A stretch of DNA of 64,000 bases from UBA2377 sp964429385 (lineage in GTDB: Bacteria > Verrucomicrobiota > Verrucomicrobiia > Opitutales > Opitutaceae). Position numbers and translations under genes: made by a program. Shown here in pieces: positions 1 through 9,715 of this stretch. The number at the start of each line of letters is the position of its first letter. The stretch's first letter is position 1. The notes beneath the pieces are model-generated. The model had not been told where the DNA came from. It searched no databases and saw only the letters and a list, made by a program, of their open reading frames with translations. The stretch lies in the NCBI GenBank assembly GCA_964429385.1, contig CAYSBR010000007.1, forward strand, positions 1 through 64,000, read 5' to 3'.

Positions 1-640
<640 letters not shown>

Positions 641-686
641 GTGCGAAAACCCGGCGAACAGAAGCCCCGCTCCACAGACTCCGATC

Positions 687-775
687 CACCGGAATGATTC
701 CGTGGAAACGGAACCGTGGGTTGATGGTTAAACTGACAGGATAAAGCCGGCGGGAGCGTCGCGGCGACGCCGGCT
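687..775 (-). promoter_or_regulatory. Structured leader upstream of rpsA
   Basis: The 198 bases between the lipoprotein gene and rpsA hold several inverted repeats. CGGAA-TGA-TTCCG lies at 690-702 and TTCCGT-GGAA-ACGGAA at 698-713. A GC-rich hairpin at 745-775 has an inner GCGTCGC-G-GCGACGC stem and outer AGCCG/CGGCT ends. The first two overlap and would be mutually exclusive. S1 synthesis is autoregulated through its mRNA leader in Escherichia coli, so a similar role here is possible, but this is inference from position and symmetry only. Confidence 0.3.
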
Positions 776-838
776 GAACCAATGCAATGCCGCGAAGGTT
801 CAGGCTCAGCGGGCCATCTCCAGCCCGCAAGTGGAATT

Positions 839-1351
839 TTACTCCTTTTCCGCCCCGCCCAATTCCTGCCGCAGCCCGCGAAAGAAGGCCTCATAGAGAT
901 AACCACCCGTCAAGGGCACCGGTGTGGCCCGACCAGAGATACCCTTATCAAAGCTGTCCTCAATGAGTTCTGAAATCGAAAGCCACACCTCGGTCCCCTC
1001 GCCCACGGCCGGCTGCAGGCTGATTTTGACCTCCAGCTGACGCGCCCCACGAAAGGAATCATCCGTCCGGATGCTGCTCACCGCCTCGATCCGGCCTTGG
1101 GCGGCATTGCCGCGCAAGGCGCGGAACCCCATCTTCTCAAGCACGATCCGGGCCGCCGCATAGGTGCGATCTTCATCCGCCTCATAGCTTTGCCCTTGAG
1201 CTGGAGCAGCGCCAAATTTCCTGCCCACCCGCTCGCCAAGCGTCTCGCACCCCGCGAGCAACAGGGTCCAAGCGAGCAACAGTGCGAGAATGGGTGCCTC
1301 CCCCCTCACTCGCGAAGAAACGGCCCCGCCAGCTGGATCAGACAAGCGCAT
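839..1351 (-). CDS. Small lipoprotein of unknown function
   Basis: This 170-residue protein has an N-terminal hydrophobic stretch (ILALLLAWTLLLAGC) ending in a lipobox, LAGC, so it is probably exported by Sec and lipidated near residue 35. The mature part (YAAARIVLEKMGFRAL, then RIEAVSSIRTDDSF) looks like a small alpha/beta domain; I do not recognise the family. The chosen ATG at 1351 overlaps the end of the agmatine deiminase gene by 14 bp, suggesting co-transcription. A GTG at 1360 is an alternative start. It is followed by the rpsA leader. Confidence 0.7.
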   Translation of the reverse strand: MRLSDPAGGAVSSRVRGEAPILALLLAWTLLLAGCETLGERVGRKFGAAPAQGQSYEADEDRTYAAARIVLEKMGFRALRGNAAQGRIEAVSSIRTDDSFRGARQLEVKISLQPAVGEGTEVWLSISELIEDSFDKGISGRATPVPLTGGYLYEAFFRGLRQELGGAEKE

Positions 1352-2402
1352 CCCCGCCACCCGCCGGCTGCTGCTGGGAAATACAGTGCAGCGTCCCCAG
1401 CCCCCAGATCAGATGGTAACAATCGATGCCGATCACTTCGCGCCGGGGGAAGCAGCTGCCGATGATTTCCCGCGCCTGCGCATCGCGCCGGGCCTGGCGG
1501 AATTGCGGCACCAGCACGGCACCGTTGATGATGAGGAAATTCGCATAACTGGCCGGCACCTGCTGGCCCTTGAAGGCAAAGGGCTTGGGCATCGGCAGCT
1601 CGACGATGTCAAACTTGCGGCCACCCGGCCGGCGGAAGCTCCGCAGGCGCTCCAGATTCTCAGCGAGGATCCGGTGATTGGGATCGCGCCGGTTGGACTC
1701 AACGCAGGTGATGAAACCGCCCGGTTTGTAGAAACGGGTGATGTCATCAATGTGACCGTCAGTATCATCGCCGATGATACCGTCGCCCACCCAGAGAACT
1801 TCCTTCACCCCCAGATAGTCCTTCAGATTCCGCTCAATCTGTTCACGCGTCAGATGCGGATTGCGATTCTTGTTCAGAAGGCATTGCTCGCTGGTCAGAA
1901 GCAGCCCCTGCCCGTTCACATCAATCGAACCGCCTTCGAGCACCATGTTGTTCACGAAGCGGCGCAGCTTGAACTTCCGGGCAATGCTCGGCGGAATCTT
2001 GTTGTCGAGATCGTAAGGCGGATACTTGTCGCCCCAGGCATTATAAGCCCAGTCCGTGACCGCCACCTCGCCGGTGGCATCGTTTTTGACGAAGATCGGG
2101 CCGTGATCCCGGCACCAGGCATCATTCGTCGGGTGATCGTAAAAGGTCACCCGCGTCATATCCGCGCCGGCTTTTTCGCACAGGCGTTTGGCGCGCGGCT
2201 GCAGCCGCGCGGCGCAGTTGATCCGCACTTCCTGAAAGCGGCTGATCTGCCGCACAATTTCCGCATACACCCCGGGGACAGGGCGGAACTGGCCCGGCCA
2301 AGTTTGGAGGTTGTGCGGCCAGGAAAGCCACATGGCGACCTGCGGCTCCCATTCGGCCGGCATGCGGAAACCGAGGGCGGCGGGTGTCTGTTTGGCAGGC
2401 AT
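1338..2402 (-). CDS. aguA: Agmatine deiminase
   Basis: This 354-residue protein of the PAD_porph family hydrolyses agmatine to N-carbamoylputrescine and ammonia in the cytoplasm. Visible family signatures are the N-terminal PAEWEPQVAMWLSWPHN, the substrate-site stretch TNDAWCRDHGPIFV, GDDTDGHIDDITRF, and the C-terminal GLGTLHCISQQQP with the expected nucleophilic cysteine. The start is taken as ATG 2402, 2 bp after the aguB stop; a TTG six bases upstream (2408) would overlap that stop. Tight coupling to aguB matches the two-step agmatine-to-putrescine route. Confidence 0.95.
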   Translation of the reverse strand: MPAKQTPAALGFRMPAEWEPQVAMWLSWPHNLQTWPGQFRPVPGVYAEIVRQISRFQEVRINCAARLQPRAKRLCEKAGADMTRVTFYDHPTNDAWCRDHGPIFVKNDATGEVAVTDWAYNAWGDKYPPYDLDNKIPPSIARKFKLRRFVNNMVLEGGSIDVNGQGLLLTSEQCLLNKNRNPHLTREQIERNLKDYLGVKEVLWVGDGIIGDDTDGHIDDITRFYKPGGFITCVESNRRDPNHRILAENLERLRSFRRPGGRKFDIVELPMPKPFAFKGQQVPASYANFLIINGAVLVPQFRQARRDAQAREIIGSCFPRREVIGIDCYHLIWGLGTLHCISQQQPAGGGDALV

Positions 2403-2404
2403 GA

Positions 2405-3283
<879 letters not shown>

Positions 3284-3305
3284 GATACGGGAGGGAAATG
3301 AAGGG

Positions 3306-4205
3306 TTAATAGACGACCTTGTTCAACGGATACTCAACGATGCCCTCGGCCCCGAGGGCCTTGAGCTGCGGGATGATCTCCCGGACGACACGCTCATCAA
3401 TGACGGTTTCCAACGCGATCCACTCGGGGGAGCTGAGCTGGGAAATCGTCGGATTCCGGAGCGCGGGCAGCGCCTGCGCGATCTTCTCGAGCCCGGCTTT
3501 CTTCAGGTTCATCTTGAGACCGACCTTGCTCTCCGCTTCGAGCGCGCCGCGCAGCAGCAGGGCGATCGTCTCAATTTTCCGGCGCTTCACGGGATTCTTC
3601 CAGCTGGCCTTGTTGGCGATGAGCTTGGTGTTCGTCTCCAGCAGCGTGTCGATGATGCGGAGCTTGTTTGCCCGGATCGAGTTGCCCGTCTCGGTGATAT
3701 CCACAATGGCGTCCACCAAATCGGGCACCTTCACCTCGGTGGCCCCCCAGGAAAACTCCACCTCGGCCTTGATCTTCTTCTTCTTGAAGTAGCGCTTCAC
3801 TGTTCCCACCAGCTCGGTGGCCACCCGCTTGCCGGCCAGCTGCTCGGGCCGGGTAATCGTGGAGGCCTCCGGCACGCACAACACCCAGCGCGAACGCTGG
3901 ACCGAAGCACGGCTGTAAACCAAATCGCAGACCTCGACGACGTCGGACTCATTTTCCTGGATCCAGTCGAAGCCGGTCAGGCCGCAATCAAAGAAGCCAT
4001 GCTCCACATAGCGGCTCACTTCTTGGGCACGCACAAAGCGGCCATCGAGTTCGGGATCGTCAATGGCGGGTTTGTAGGAGCGTGAACTCGTGGTGATCCT
4101 CCACCCGGCCTTGGCGAACAGGGTCTTGGTGGATTCTTCGAGGCTGCCTTTGGGCAGCCCGAGCATCAATATGGGCTTGCGGTCGGACACGCGGCCAAGG
4201 GACAC
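3306..4205 (-). CDS. hisG: ATP phosphoribosyltransferase, long form
   Basis: First enzyme of histidine biosynthesis, joining ATP and PRPP. The protein shows LMLGLPKGSLEES at the N-terminus, the phosphate-binding PEQLAGKRVATELVGTVKRY region, and VDAIVDITETGNSIRAN. The C-terminal ACT-like regulatory domain (from about residue 225) indicates the long, feedback-inhibited hexameric form. The start is placed at GTG 4205 (299 aa), preceded by GAGGGG at suitable spacing and fitting the family length. An in-frame ATG at 4283 would add 26 atypical residues and nearly abut the divergent regulator. A GTG at 4190 is also possible. Confidence 0.9.
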   Translation of the reverse strand: MSLGRVSDRKPILMLGLPKGSLEESTKTLFAKAGWRITTSSRSYKPAIDDPELDGRFVRAQEVSRYVEHGFFDCGLTGFDWIQENESDVVEVCDLVYSRASVQRSRWVLCVPEASTITRPEQLAGKRVATELVGTVKRYFKKKKIKAEVEFSWGATEVKVPDLVDAIVDITETGNSIRANKLRIIDTLLETNTKLIANKASWKNPVKRRKIETIALLLRGALEAESKVGLKMNLKKAGLEKIAQALPALRNPTISQLSSPEWIALETVIDERVVREIIPQLKALGAEGIVEYPLNKVVY

Positions 4206-4352
4206 GCCGCCCCTCGTTTCTTCAAGTAAATTTCCCTCTGTCGCAACACCCTCACAAGCGAGAGGCAAAAACGTCACGATCATCGGCGGCTGACTGGGAA
4301 GTTGGCTTTGACAAAAGAGAGGGCAGACCTAGGGAATGAACCTCAATTGCCC

Positions 4353-5105
4353 ATGCGTTCCGAACCCAAGCCCCTGATTCTGGTTGTCGAGGATGAGGAG
4401 GAACTCGCCAAGCTCGTCTCCCTGCATCTTGAAGAGGCAGGCATGCAGGTTCAGGTTTACAACCGTGCCGCCCATGCCGCCCGCTTCCTGCAGAAGAACT
4501 TTGCGAACCTCATGCTGCTCGACATCGGTCTCCCCGACCAGACCGGGTTCGCCCTGATGGAGGAGCTGCGCGACGCCGACCGCGCCATCCCCACCATCTT
4601 CCTCACCGGCAACGACGAGGAAGCCAGCAAGGTCAGGGCCTTGGATATGGGCGGCGATGACTACATCACCAAGCCCTTCAGCTTCCCCGAGCTCATCGCC
4701 CGCATCCGCGCCGTGTTGCGCCGGGCCGAGTCCGTCACCGATCTCAACCTCACCAAGAACGCCCGGGTGAGCGACGCCCCTTTTGAGTTTTGCGGCGCGC
4801 ATATCACCCCGGTCCGGCTGGAGATCCGTTTCCCCGACGGCGACGTGGCGAAAATCGGCCGTAAGGAGATCGGCATCCTCACCCATCTTAACGACAATCA
4901 GAGCGTGGTCATCACCCGCAAAGCGCTGATCCATGCCGTGTGGGGCCTGCACGCCGATGTGCGCAGCCGTTCGCTCGACCAATACATCGTCAAGGTCCGT
5001 GACCTCTACAAAAGCCACAGGCTCAGCCTTGATGCCTTCCGCACCGTGCACGGCATCGGCTACATCTTTGATCCCAAAGGCATCTCGCCTGAAGGACGGG
5101 ACTGA
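4353..5105 (+). CDS. OmpR-type response regulator (orphan)
   Basis: This 250-residue protein has a receiver domain (residues 5-120) with acidic pocket VVEDEEEL, phospho-acceptor region LMLLDIGLPDQTG, switch threonine in IFLTGND and the lysine in DDYITKPFS. The C-terminal half is a winged-helix DNA-binding domain (IGRKEIGILTHL, SRSLDQYIVKVRDLYK, FRTVHGIGYIF). No histidine kinase is adjacent. ATG 4353 is chosen over a TTG at 4302 because family similarity begins just after it and because this leaves about 147 bp shared with the divergent hisG promoter region. Target genes cannot be inferred. Confidence 0.88.
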   Translation: MRSEPKPLILVVEDEEELAKLVSLHLEEAGMQVQVYNRAAHAARFLQKNFANLMLLDIGLPDQTGFALMEELRDADRAIPTIFLTGNDEEASKVRALDMGGDDYITKPFSFPELIARIRAVLRRAESVTDLNLTKNARVSDAPFEFCGAHITPVRLEIRFPDGDVAKIGRKEIGILTHLNDNQSVVITRKALIHAVWGLHADVRSRSLDQYIVKVRDLYKSHRLSLDAFRTVHGIGYIFDPKGISPEGRD

Positions 5106-5112
5106 TCCCCGG

Positions 5113-5994
5113 TCAGAACAATTCGGCCTGCGTGTAGCGCCGCTGCGCCTCGGCCAGCGTGCTTTTCATTTCGAAGGCCTCCAGCAGCCCCAGCAGCTCA
5201 TCCACCCGCGGCGGCGTTTTCTCGGCTGCCACCGTCGGCAGGGCCAGATTCAAGGTGGTAAGCTTCAGATTGAGGCGGATGCGATCCGCCGCCACCGCCA
5301 CGACCTCGCGAAACCGCTCCGGTTTCAGCTCCGCCGCATGCGCCAGCACCCCCTCAAGACTCCCCCACTCCGCCAGCCATTTGGCCGCCGTCTTGGGGCC
5401 CACTCCGTCAACGCCGGGAATATTGTCCGACGTATCGCCCACCAACGCCAGATAGTCGGCGATCTGCGCGGGCGGCACTCCGAATTTCTCCCGCACGCCC
5501 GCCGCATCGAGCAGACGCCAGCCGAGCTTCGGGTTCGCCGAGGGCGGCGGCAGCATGATCTGGATGTGTTCGCTGACAACCTGCGCAAAATCCTTGTCGC
5601 TGCTCACGATGATCGCCTGATGCCCGGCACGGGCCAGCGCCACCGCCTGTGCCGCCAGCAGGTCATCGCTCTCAACCCCTTCCTGCTCGATGCCCACGAG
5701 TCCCATCGCGCGGGTGAGCTGCTTGAGTGGCTCAATCTGCTTGGCAAGGGCCTCCGGCATCTCGGCGCGTTGCGCCTTGTATTCCGGATGCAACGCCAGG
5801 CGATCCTGCGCACCGCCGAGGTCAAAAAAAACCAGCGTGGCCTCGGGCTTCTCCTGATCGGCCAGCTTCCAGAGCGATTTCACCCAGCCGTGCAGCGCAC
5901 CGGTGGGAAACCCGTCGCCGCGCGTCAACTCCGGCAGCGCATGGAAGCAGCGGTAGGCGAGATTGAAACCGTCAACAAGGAGCCATTTAGCCAT
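5113..5994 (-). CDS. Stand-alone 5'-3' exonuclease (PolA N-terminal domain type)
   Basis: This 293-residue protein resembles the 5'-nuclease domain of DNA polymerase I without the polymerase part. The metal-binding PIN-like core begins WLLVDGFNLAYRCFHA, followed by GVESDDLLAAQAVALA, SSDKDFAQVV and LVGDTSDNIPGVDGVG, which opens the helix-3-turn-helix DNA-binding segment (GPKTAAKWLAEWGSL). Such proteins act as flap endonucleases or exonucleases in repair and Okazaki fragment processing. It is convergent with the response regulator (7 bp between the stops). A full-length polA elsewhere in the genome cannot be excluded. Confidence 0.85.
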   Translation of the reverse strand: MAKWLLVDGFNLAYRCFHALPELTRGDGFPTGALHGWVKSLWKLADQEKPEATLVFFDLGGAQDRLALHPEYKAQRAEMPEALAKQIEPLKQLTRAMGLVGIEQEGVESDDLLAAQAVALARAGHQAIIVSSDKDFAQVVSEHIQIMLPPPSANPKLGWRLLDAAGVREKFGVPPAQIADYLALVGDTSDNIPGVDGVGPKTAAKWLAEWGSLEGVLAHAAELKPERFREVVAVAADRIRLNLKLTTLNLALPTVAAEKTPPRVDELLGLLEAFEMKSTLAEAQRRYTQAELF

Positions 5995-6050
5995 GGGAAA
6001 CCGGAGCGAATCGCCCCGCCCGCCGGCCGCAAATCCTAAATTGCCGACGC

Positions 6051-8129
6051 TTATCGCGAACGTTTCGCCGTTCCGGCCGGAGTGACGATCACCGGATTCT
6101 GAAACAACGTGCCCGGCGTCACTCCGGATAACTGCGGCGTCCGGGGCGCGCCACCAGGATTCACCAGGTTCGCCGTCACAAAGATGAGCAGATTGCGCTT
6201 CTGTGAACTCTCCCCGCGCGAGCGGAACATCCGCCCGAGCACCGGCAGATCCCCCAGCACGGGCACCTTGTCGTTCACCATCTTGACCTCCTCGCGCGTC
6301 AGCCCGCCCATGATAAGGGTCGCCCCATCCCAAATCGTGACCTTGGTCGAGATATCACGCACCGAAAAGATCGGCTGATAAAATCCCGAGGGAACCGTCA
6401 CCGTTGTGCTGCCCGACACCGCCACGCTCGGGCCGCCGTATTCCACAAATCCGTCAAACTCCGTGACGCGGGGGTTGAGATCGAGACTGATGCTGTAGTC
6501 GTCGTCCTCCACTGTGGGAGTGACGCGGAGCTCGACGCCAATGTTGCGCGTGGTGAAATCCTGGGGCGTCCCCGCCGTGATAGTCACCCCCGCCGAGCCG
6601 CCGCCAAACGCGCCACTGGTCGTGCCCACCTGGCTCTGGGTCTGACCAAAGCTCTGCGGATAACGCAGCTCCTGCGCCACGGTCATGGTGGCCGGGTTGC
6701 CCGAAAGCACGGTCACTTTCGGCGCACTGAGCAGATCCGATCCCTGTTTCTGCGCCAGCGCCCGCACAATGGCGTTCACATCGAACTCACCGATGACACT
6801 CGCCACATTGGCCAGCACATTCGCCCCCACGCCAAGATAGGTCGCCCCGGGCAACTGCGGCGCGTTGTTGATAATCGGGATATTGAGTTCGGGAGTGGCG
6901 ATGAGACTGCCATCGGGCGCCGCCGTGATGCTCTCCGGGCGGACGATGCGCCCCTGCTGGTTGCTCACGGAATGGGTGAACGCCTGCGCCAGCGAACGGT
7001 TGCTGCTCTGATAAAGCGCCTGTGCGCCGGCATTTTGCTGGGAGGCTTTGGTGGCCAGACTCCAGCTGATCCCCAGCTCCTCCAGCGCGCCCTCCTGCAC
7101 CTCCATGAACTTCGCTTCGATTTCCACCTGCCGGGCATCACTGTATCGGCTCATGATGTTGCGGACACGCTCCAGATTGCGCGCCGTGTGTGTCACAATG
7201 ATCGCCGCACCGTCATAGGCGAGACTGCTGCCCGTCACCGCATTGAAGTCCACGCCCGCCTGCTGCAGGAAAGAGCGGATCGCCCCCGCCTCCCGCACTG
7301 TCTGCGACTCGTCCTTCGCAGGAAACACCGCCGCGCCCGCCATCCGCAGCACCGTGGCCCGCGATACTGGAAAAAATGCCGTATCCAAGGCCGCCGCCTC
7401 GCCCCCCGGCCGCACCACCACCGCATCCTCCATAAGCTCGTAGTGGTAGCCGATGGACGCCGTCACGAAGTCGAGCACCCGTCGCAAGCTCGCATTGCGC
7501 AGAGCCAGCGTCACCACCGGCGTTCCCTCCGCCGGATCCACCAGCACGATATTCAACCCCTTGTGCAGGGTATCCTCCGAATCAAACTCCTCCGCCGCCG
7601 CACCCAGGGCCGCCACCACCCGGCCGATCTCCACACGCGAGAAACTCACCTGCGGCAGGATGATTGTATCAAGCTTGCGCTCCAGTTCGGGCTCACCCGT
7701 CGCCCCGGCCGTGATTGGCTCCACGCCCCGCTGAACTTCCGGACGACGCCAATTACGCTCCACCTCATCCAGGAGTTGCCCACGCGTGCGCTGGCGGAAG
7801 ACCCCTTGCTCCGCCTGCGTCTCCGCCTCAATACGGGCCAGAAAGCGGGCCGCTTCAGCATTGGTTTCATCCACCTCAAGTATCGCCCGGAAGGTCGCGG
7901 CGGCCGCCTCACCCGCTCCTGCGAGATACTGGCTGCGCCCTCGCGCCAGCAAGCGGGCCGGATCAGTCGCCGCCTCCTGAGAGGATTCCCGTCCCGGCAC
8001 CGCTGGCGAAGCCTCCACCTCGCATGTTCCAATCCGTAAAGTGAGGCACAAAATCACAGAGCCACCGACCCAGCGAAGCCTGCAATGCAAACGGCCGGGA
8101 GTGAGTTCAATATGGGGTATGGTCTTCAT
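6051..8129 (-). CDS. Type IV pilus-like outer-membrane secretin (Amuc_1098 family type)
   Basis: This 692-residue protein has an N-terminal signal sequence (VILCLTLRIGTCEVEA region), a TPR-like helical segment (residues 55-105) and a periplasmic domain (GLNIVLVDPAEGTPVVTLAL, near 190-215). The C-terminal secretin core includes SAPKVTVLSGNPATMTVAQE, NIGVELRVTPTVEDD and the signature VPVLGDLPVLGRMFRSR. Secretins form gated rings through the outer membrane for pili or type II secretion. Its start overlaps the upstream gene's stop by 4 bp (ATGA), and it is the last gene of the three-gene pilus-like operon. The verrucomicrobial family assignment rests on operon content. Confidence 0.88.
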   Translation of the reverse strand: MKTIPHIELTPGRLHCRLRWVGGSVILCLTLRIGTCEVEASPAVPGRESSQEAATDPARLLARGRSQYLAGAGEAAAATFRAILEVDETNAEAARFLARIEAETQAEQGVFRQRTRGQLLDEVERNWRRPEVQRGVEPITAGATGEPELERKLDTIILPQVSFSRVEIGRVVAALGAAAEEFDSEDTLHKGLNIVLVDPAEGTPVVTLALRNASLRRVLDFVTASIGYHYELMEDAVVVRPGGEAAALDTAFFPVSRATVLRMAGAAVFPAKDESQTVREAGAIRSFLQQAGVDFNAVTGSSLAYDGAAIIVTHTARNLERVRNIMSRYSDARQVEIEAKFMEVQEGALEELGISWSLATKASQQNAGAQALYQSSNRSLAQAFTHSVSNQQGRIVRPESITAAPDGSLIATPELNIPIINNAPQLPGATYLGVGANVLANVASVIGEFDVNAIVRALAQKQGSDLLSAPKVTVLSGNPATMTVAQELRYPQSFGQTQSQVGTTSGAFGGGSAGVTITAGTPQDFTTRNIGVELRVTPTVEDDDYSISLDLNPRVTEFDGFVEYGGPSVAVSGSTTVTVPSGFYQPIFSVRDISTKVTIWDGATLIMGGLTREEVKMVNDKVPVLGDLPVLGRMFRSRGESSQKRNLLIFVTANLVNPGGAPRTPQLSGVTPGTLFQNPVIVTPAGTAKRSR

Positions 8130-9715
8130 GGGGTATGAGGGGTAAGCGTAAATAGCGCGGGCAACGGGTCCGCCTCCGACACGAGGCTGACTTCAACCAA
8201 CGGAGGCATGAGCTGGATACTCTCGATGCGGTATGAGCTTTCGCCCAAGGACAGCCGGTCGCCCTCCCCCACTTCATATTCCGCGCCATCCCCGGATACC
8301 ACGCGCATCTGCGCCAGGAGGCGTGGGCCCATCACCCGCTCCCGGCTGGTGAGCATGGTGAACCCGCCACCATCAATATCGCGTATCACGGCCTCCGCCA
8401 CCCATTCGCCAGATATCATACCTTCCGTGCCCGCCACAGGCTGACGGCCGACTTTGAAATCACCGATCATCAAGCCAAGCCGCTCCAAGCGATCACCGGC
8501 AGAAGCCAGCCATACCTCCCCCGTCTCCATATTTTCAAATACACCCCGCGCATTCCCCGGCTCGCCGATATGACCGACCAGTTGCAAGGGGAACAGCGTC
8601 GGCTTCACCGCGATCAACTCCAGGCCCATCCCGTCGGTCACACGTTCCGCAACAATCCGGCCCACCGGCTTTCGCTCCACCACATGCCACCGACCGTTCC
8701 CTTCATCATAATGGAGTTCCGGTGGAGTGAAGAGCTCGTAGATCCACGCCGGCCCACGGACCAAGGCCCGGGGTGCGGACCATGCGACCGGGAGTTCACT
8801 CTGTTGCCGCCCGACCGCAGATGCCATTTCCGCGGAAACGAATTCCGACGACAGTTCAAAATGCTCTATCGTCACTGTGAACAGGGTTGAGCCCCAGCCC
8901 CCTCGTAGTTTCGAACGAGCCTCCGGCAAACCGGCCTGCGGCCCGGCTTTACCTGCAGCAGGAGCCGGTTCCGCCTCGACGGCCCGCACCGCCAAAGGAA
9001 GCTCATGCCGGGTTACGGCGTTAAGGAATGTGCGCAAGACAGGCGTCTCGCCGGAAAAACACAGCTTGAAAGCCGTGCTCTTGACCACGCCTTCGCGCCG
9101 CACCGACAAGCGCGGATCCATCTCAAAATAATCCGGCGACGTCATACCCGAACGCGTGATACGATCCCTCTCGGGCCGCTCGCGTTGCACGCTCAAAAGC
9201 GCCCCCGGCCCCGATTCCAGCAGCACCGTCACGATCCGTTCCACCAGCCCGCATTGGCGGGATACCTCGGGAATCAACCCCGGCTCCGGCCCCTCTTGCG
9301 CATAAGCACCAAAGCCAAACCGCTCATCGGGTTTCAAGCCGACCTCGTATCGCAACGCCACTTCTCTCAATCGCGCAACCATCTCCCCGATTTCGAAAAA
9401 CGCCCCGGTGCGTCCCTCAGGCAGAGAATCGGTCAACCCTGTTTCATCCTGAAGCGGGCCGCGCAATCCGGCCAGCAATCCACTCACGACGCGCTCATTT
9501 TCCTCCCGCTCCCGCCGTATCGCTTCAACTCTGAACTTACCCGCCCCCGCCTGCGCAGCCTGCCGTTCTTCCTGTTGCCTCGCGTGCAGCTGCCGTTTGG
9601 CGGCCTGCCATTCCCGAGCGTTGCGCTGGGCCAGCCACGCCGCTGTCAGCAAGGCCAGCCCCATCACGCCAAGCAGCGCGAAAAAAACAGGATGCCGTCG
9701 CAGAGTATGGATCAT
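8126..9715 (-). CDS. PilO/PilP-like inner-membrane pilus protein (Amuc_1100 family type)
   Basis: This 529-residue protein starts at ATG 9715, overlapping the stop of the PilM-PilN gene (ATGA). One transmembrane helix (FFALLGVMGLALLTAAWLA, residues 10-28) is followed by a coiled coil rich in Gln, Arg and Ala (30-75). Then come alpha/beta segments typical of PilO-like proteins and, from about residue 330, a beta-rich part (EVWLASAGDRLERLGLMIGD, then YRIESIQLMPPLVEVSL). The latter resembles PilP-type periplasmic domains, so it may combine PilO and PilP functions. The homologous Akkermansia protein Amuc_1100 is a known surface or pilus-associated protein; the identification here is by position and architecture, not alignment. 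Confidence 0.72.
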   Translation of the reverse strand: MIHTLRRHPVFFALLGVMGLALLTAAWLAQRNAREWQAAKRQLHARQQEERQAAQAGAGKFRVEAIRREREENERVVSGLLAGLRGPLQDETGLTDSLPEGRTGAFFEIGEMVARLREVALRYEVGLKPDERFGFGAYAQEGPEPGLIPEVSRQCGLVERIVTVLLESGPGALLSVQRERPERDRITRSGMTSPDYFEMDPRLSVRREGVVKSTAFKLCFSGETPVLRTFLNAVTRHELPLAVRAVEAEPAPAAGKAGPQAGLPEARSKLRGGWGSTLFTVTIEHFELSSEFVSAEMASAVGRQQSELPVAWSAPRALVRGPAWIYELFTPPELHYDEGNGRWHVVERKPVGRIVAERVTDGMGLELIAVKPTLFPLQLVGHIGEPGNARGVFENMETGEVWLASAGDRLERLGLMIGDFKVGRQPVAGTEGMISGEWVAEAVIRDIDGGGFTMLTSRERVMGPRLLAQMRVVSGDGAEYEVGEGDRLSLGESSYRIESIQLMPPLVEVSLVSEADPLPALFTLTPHTP

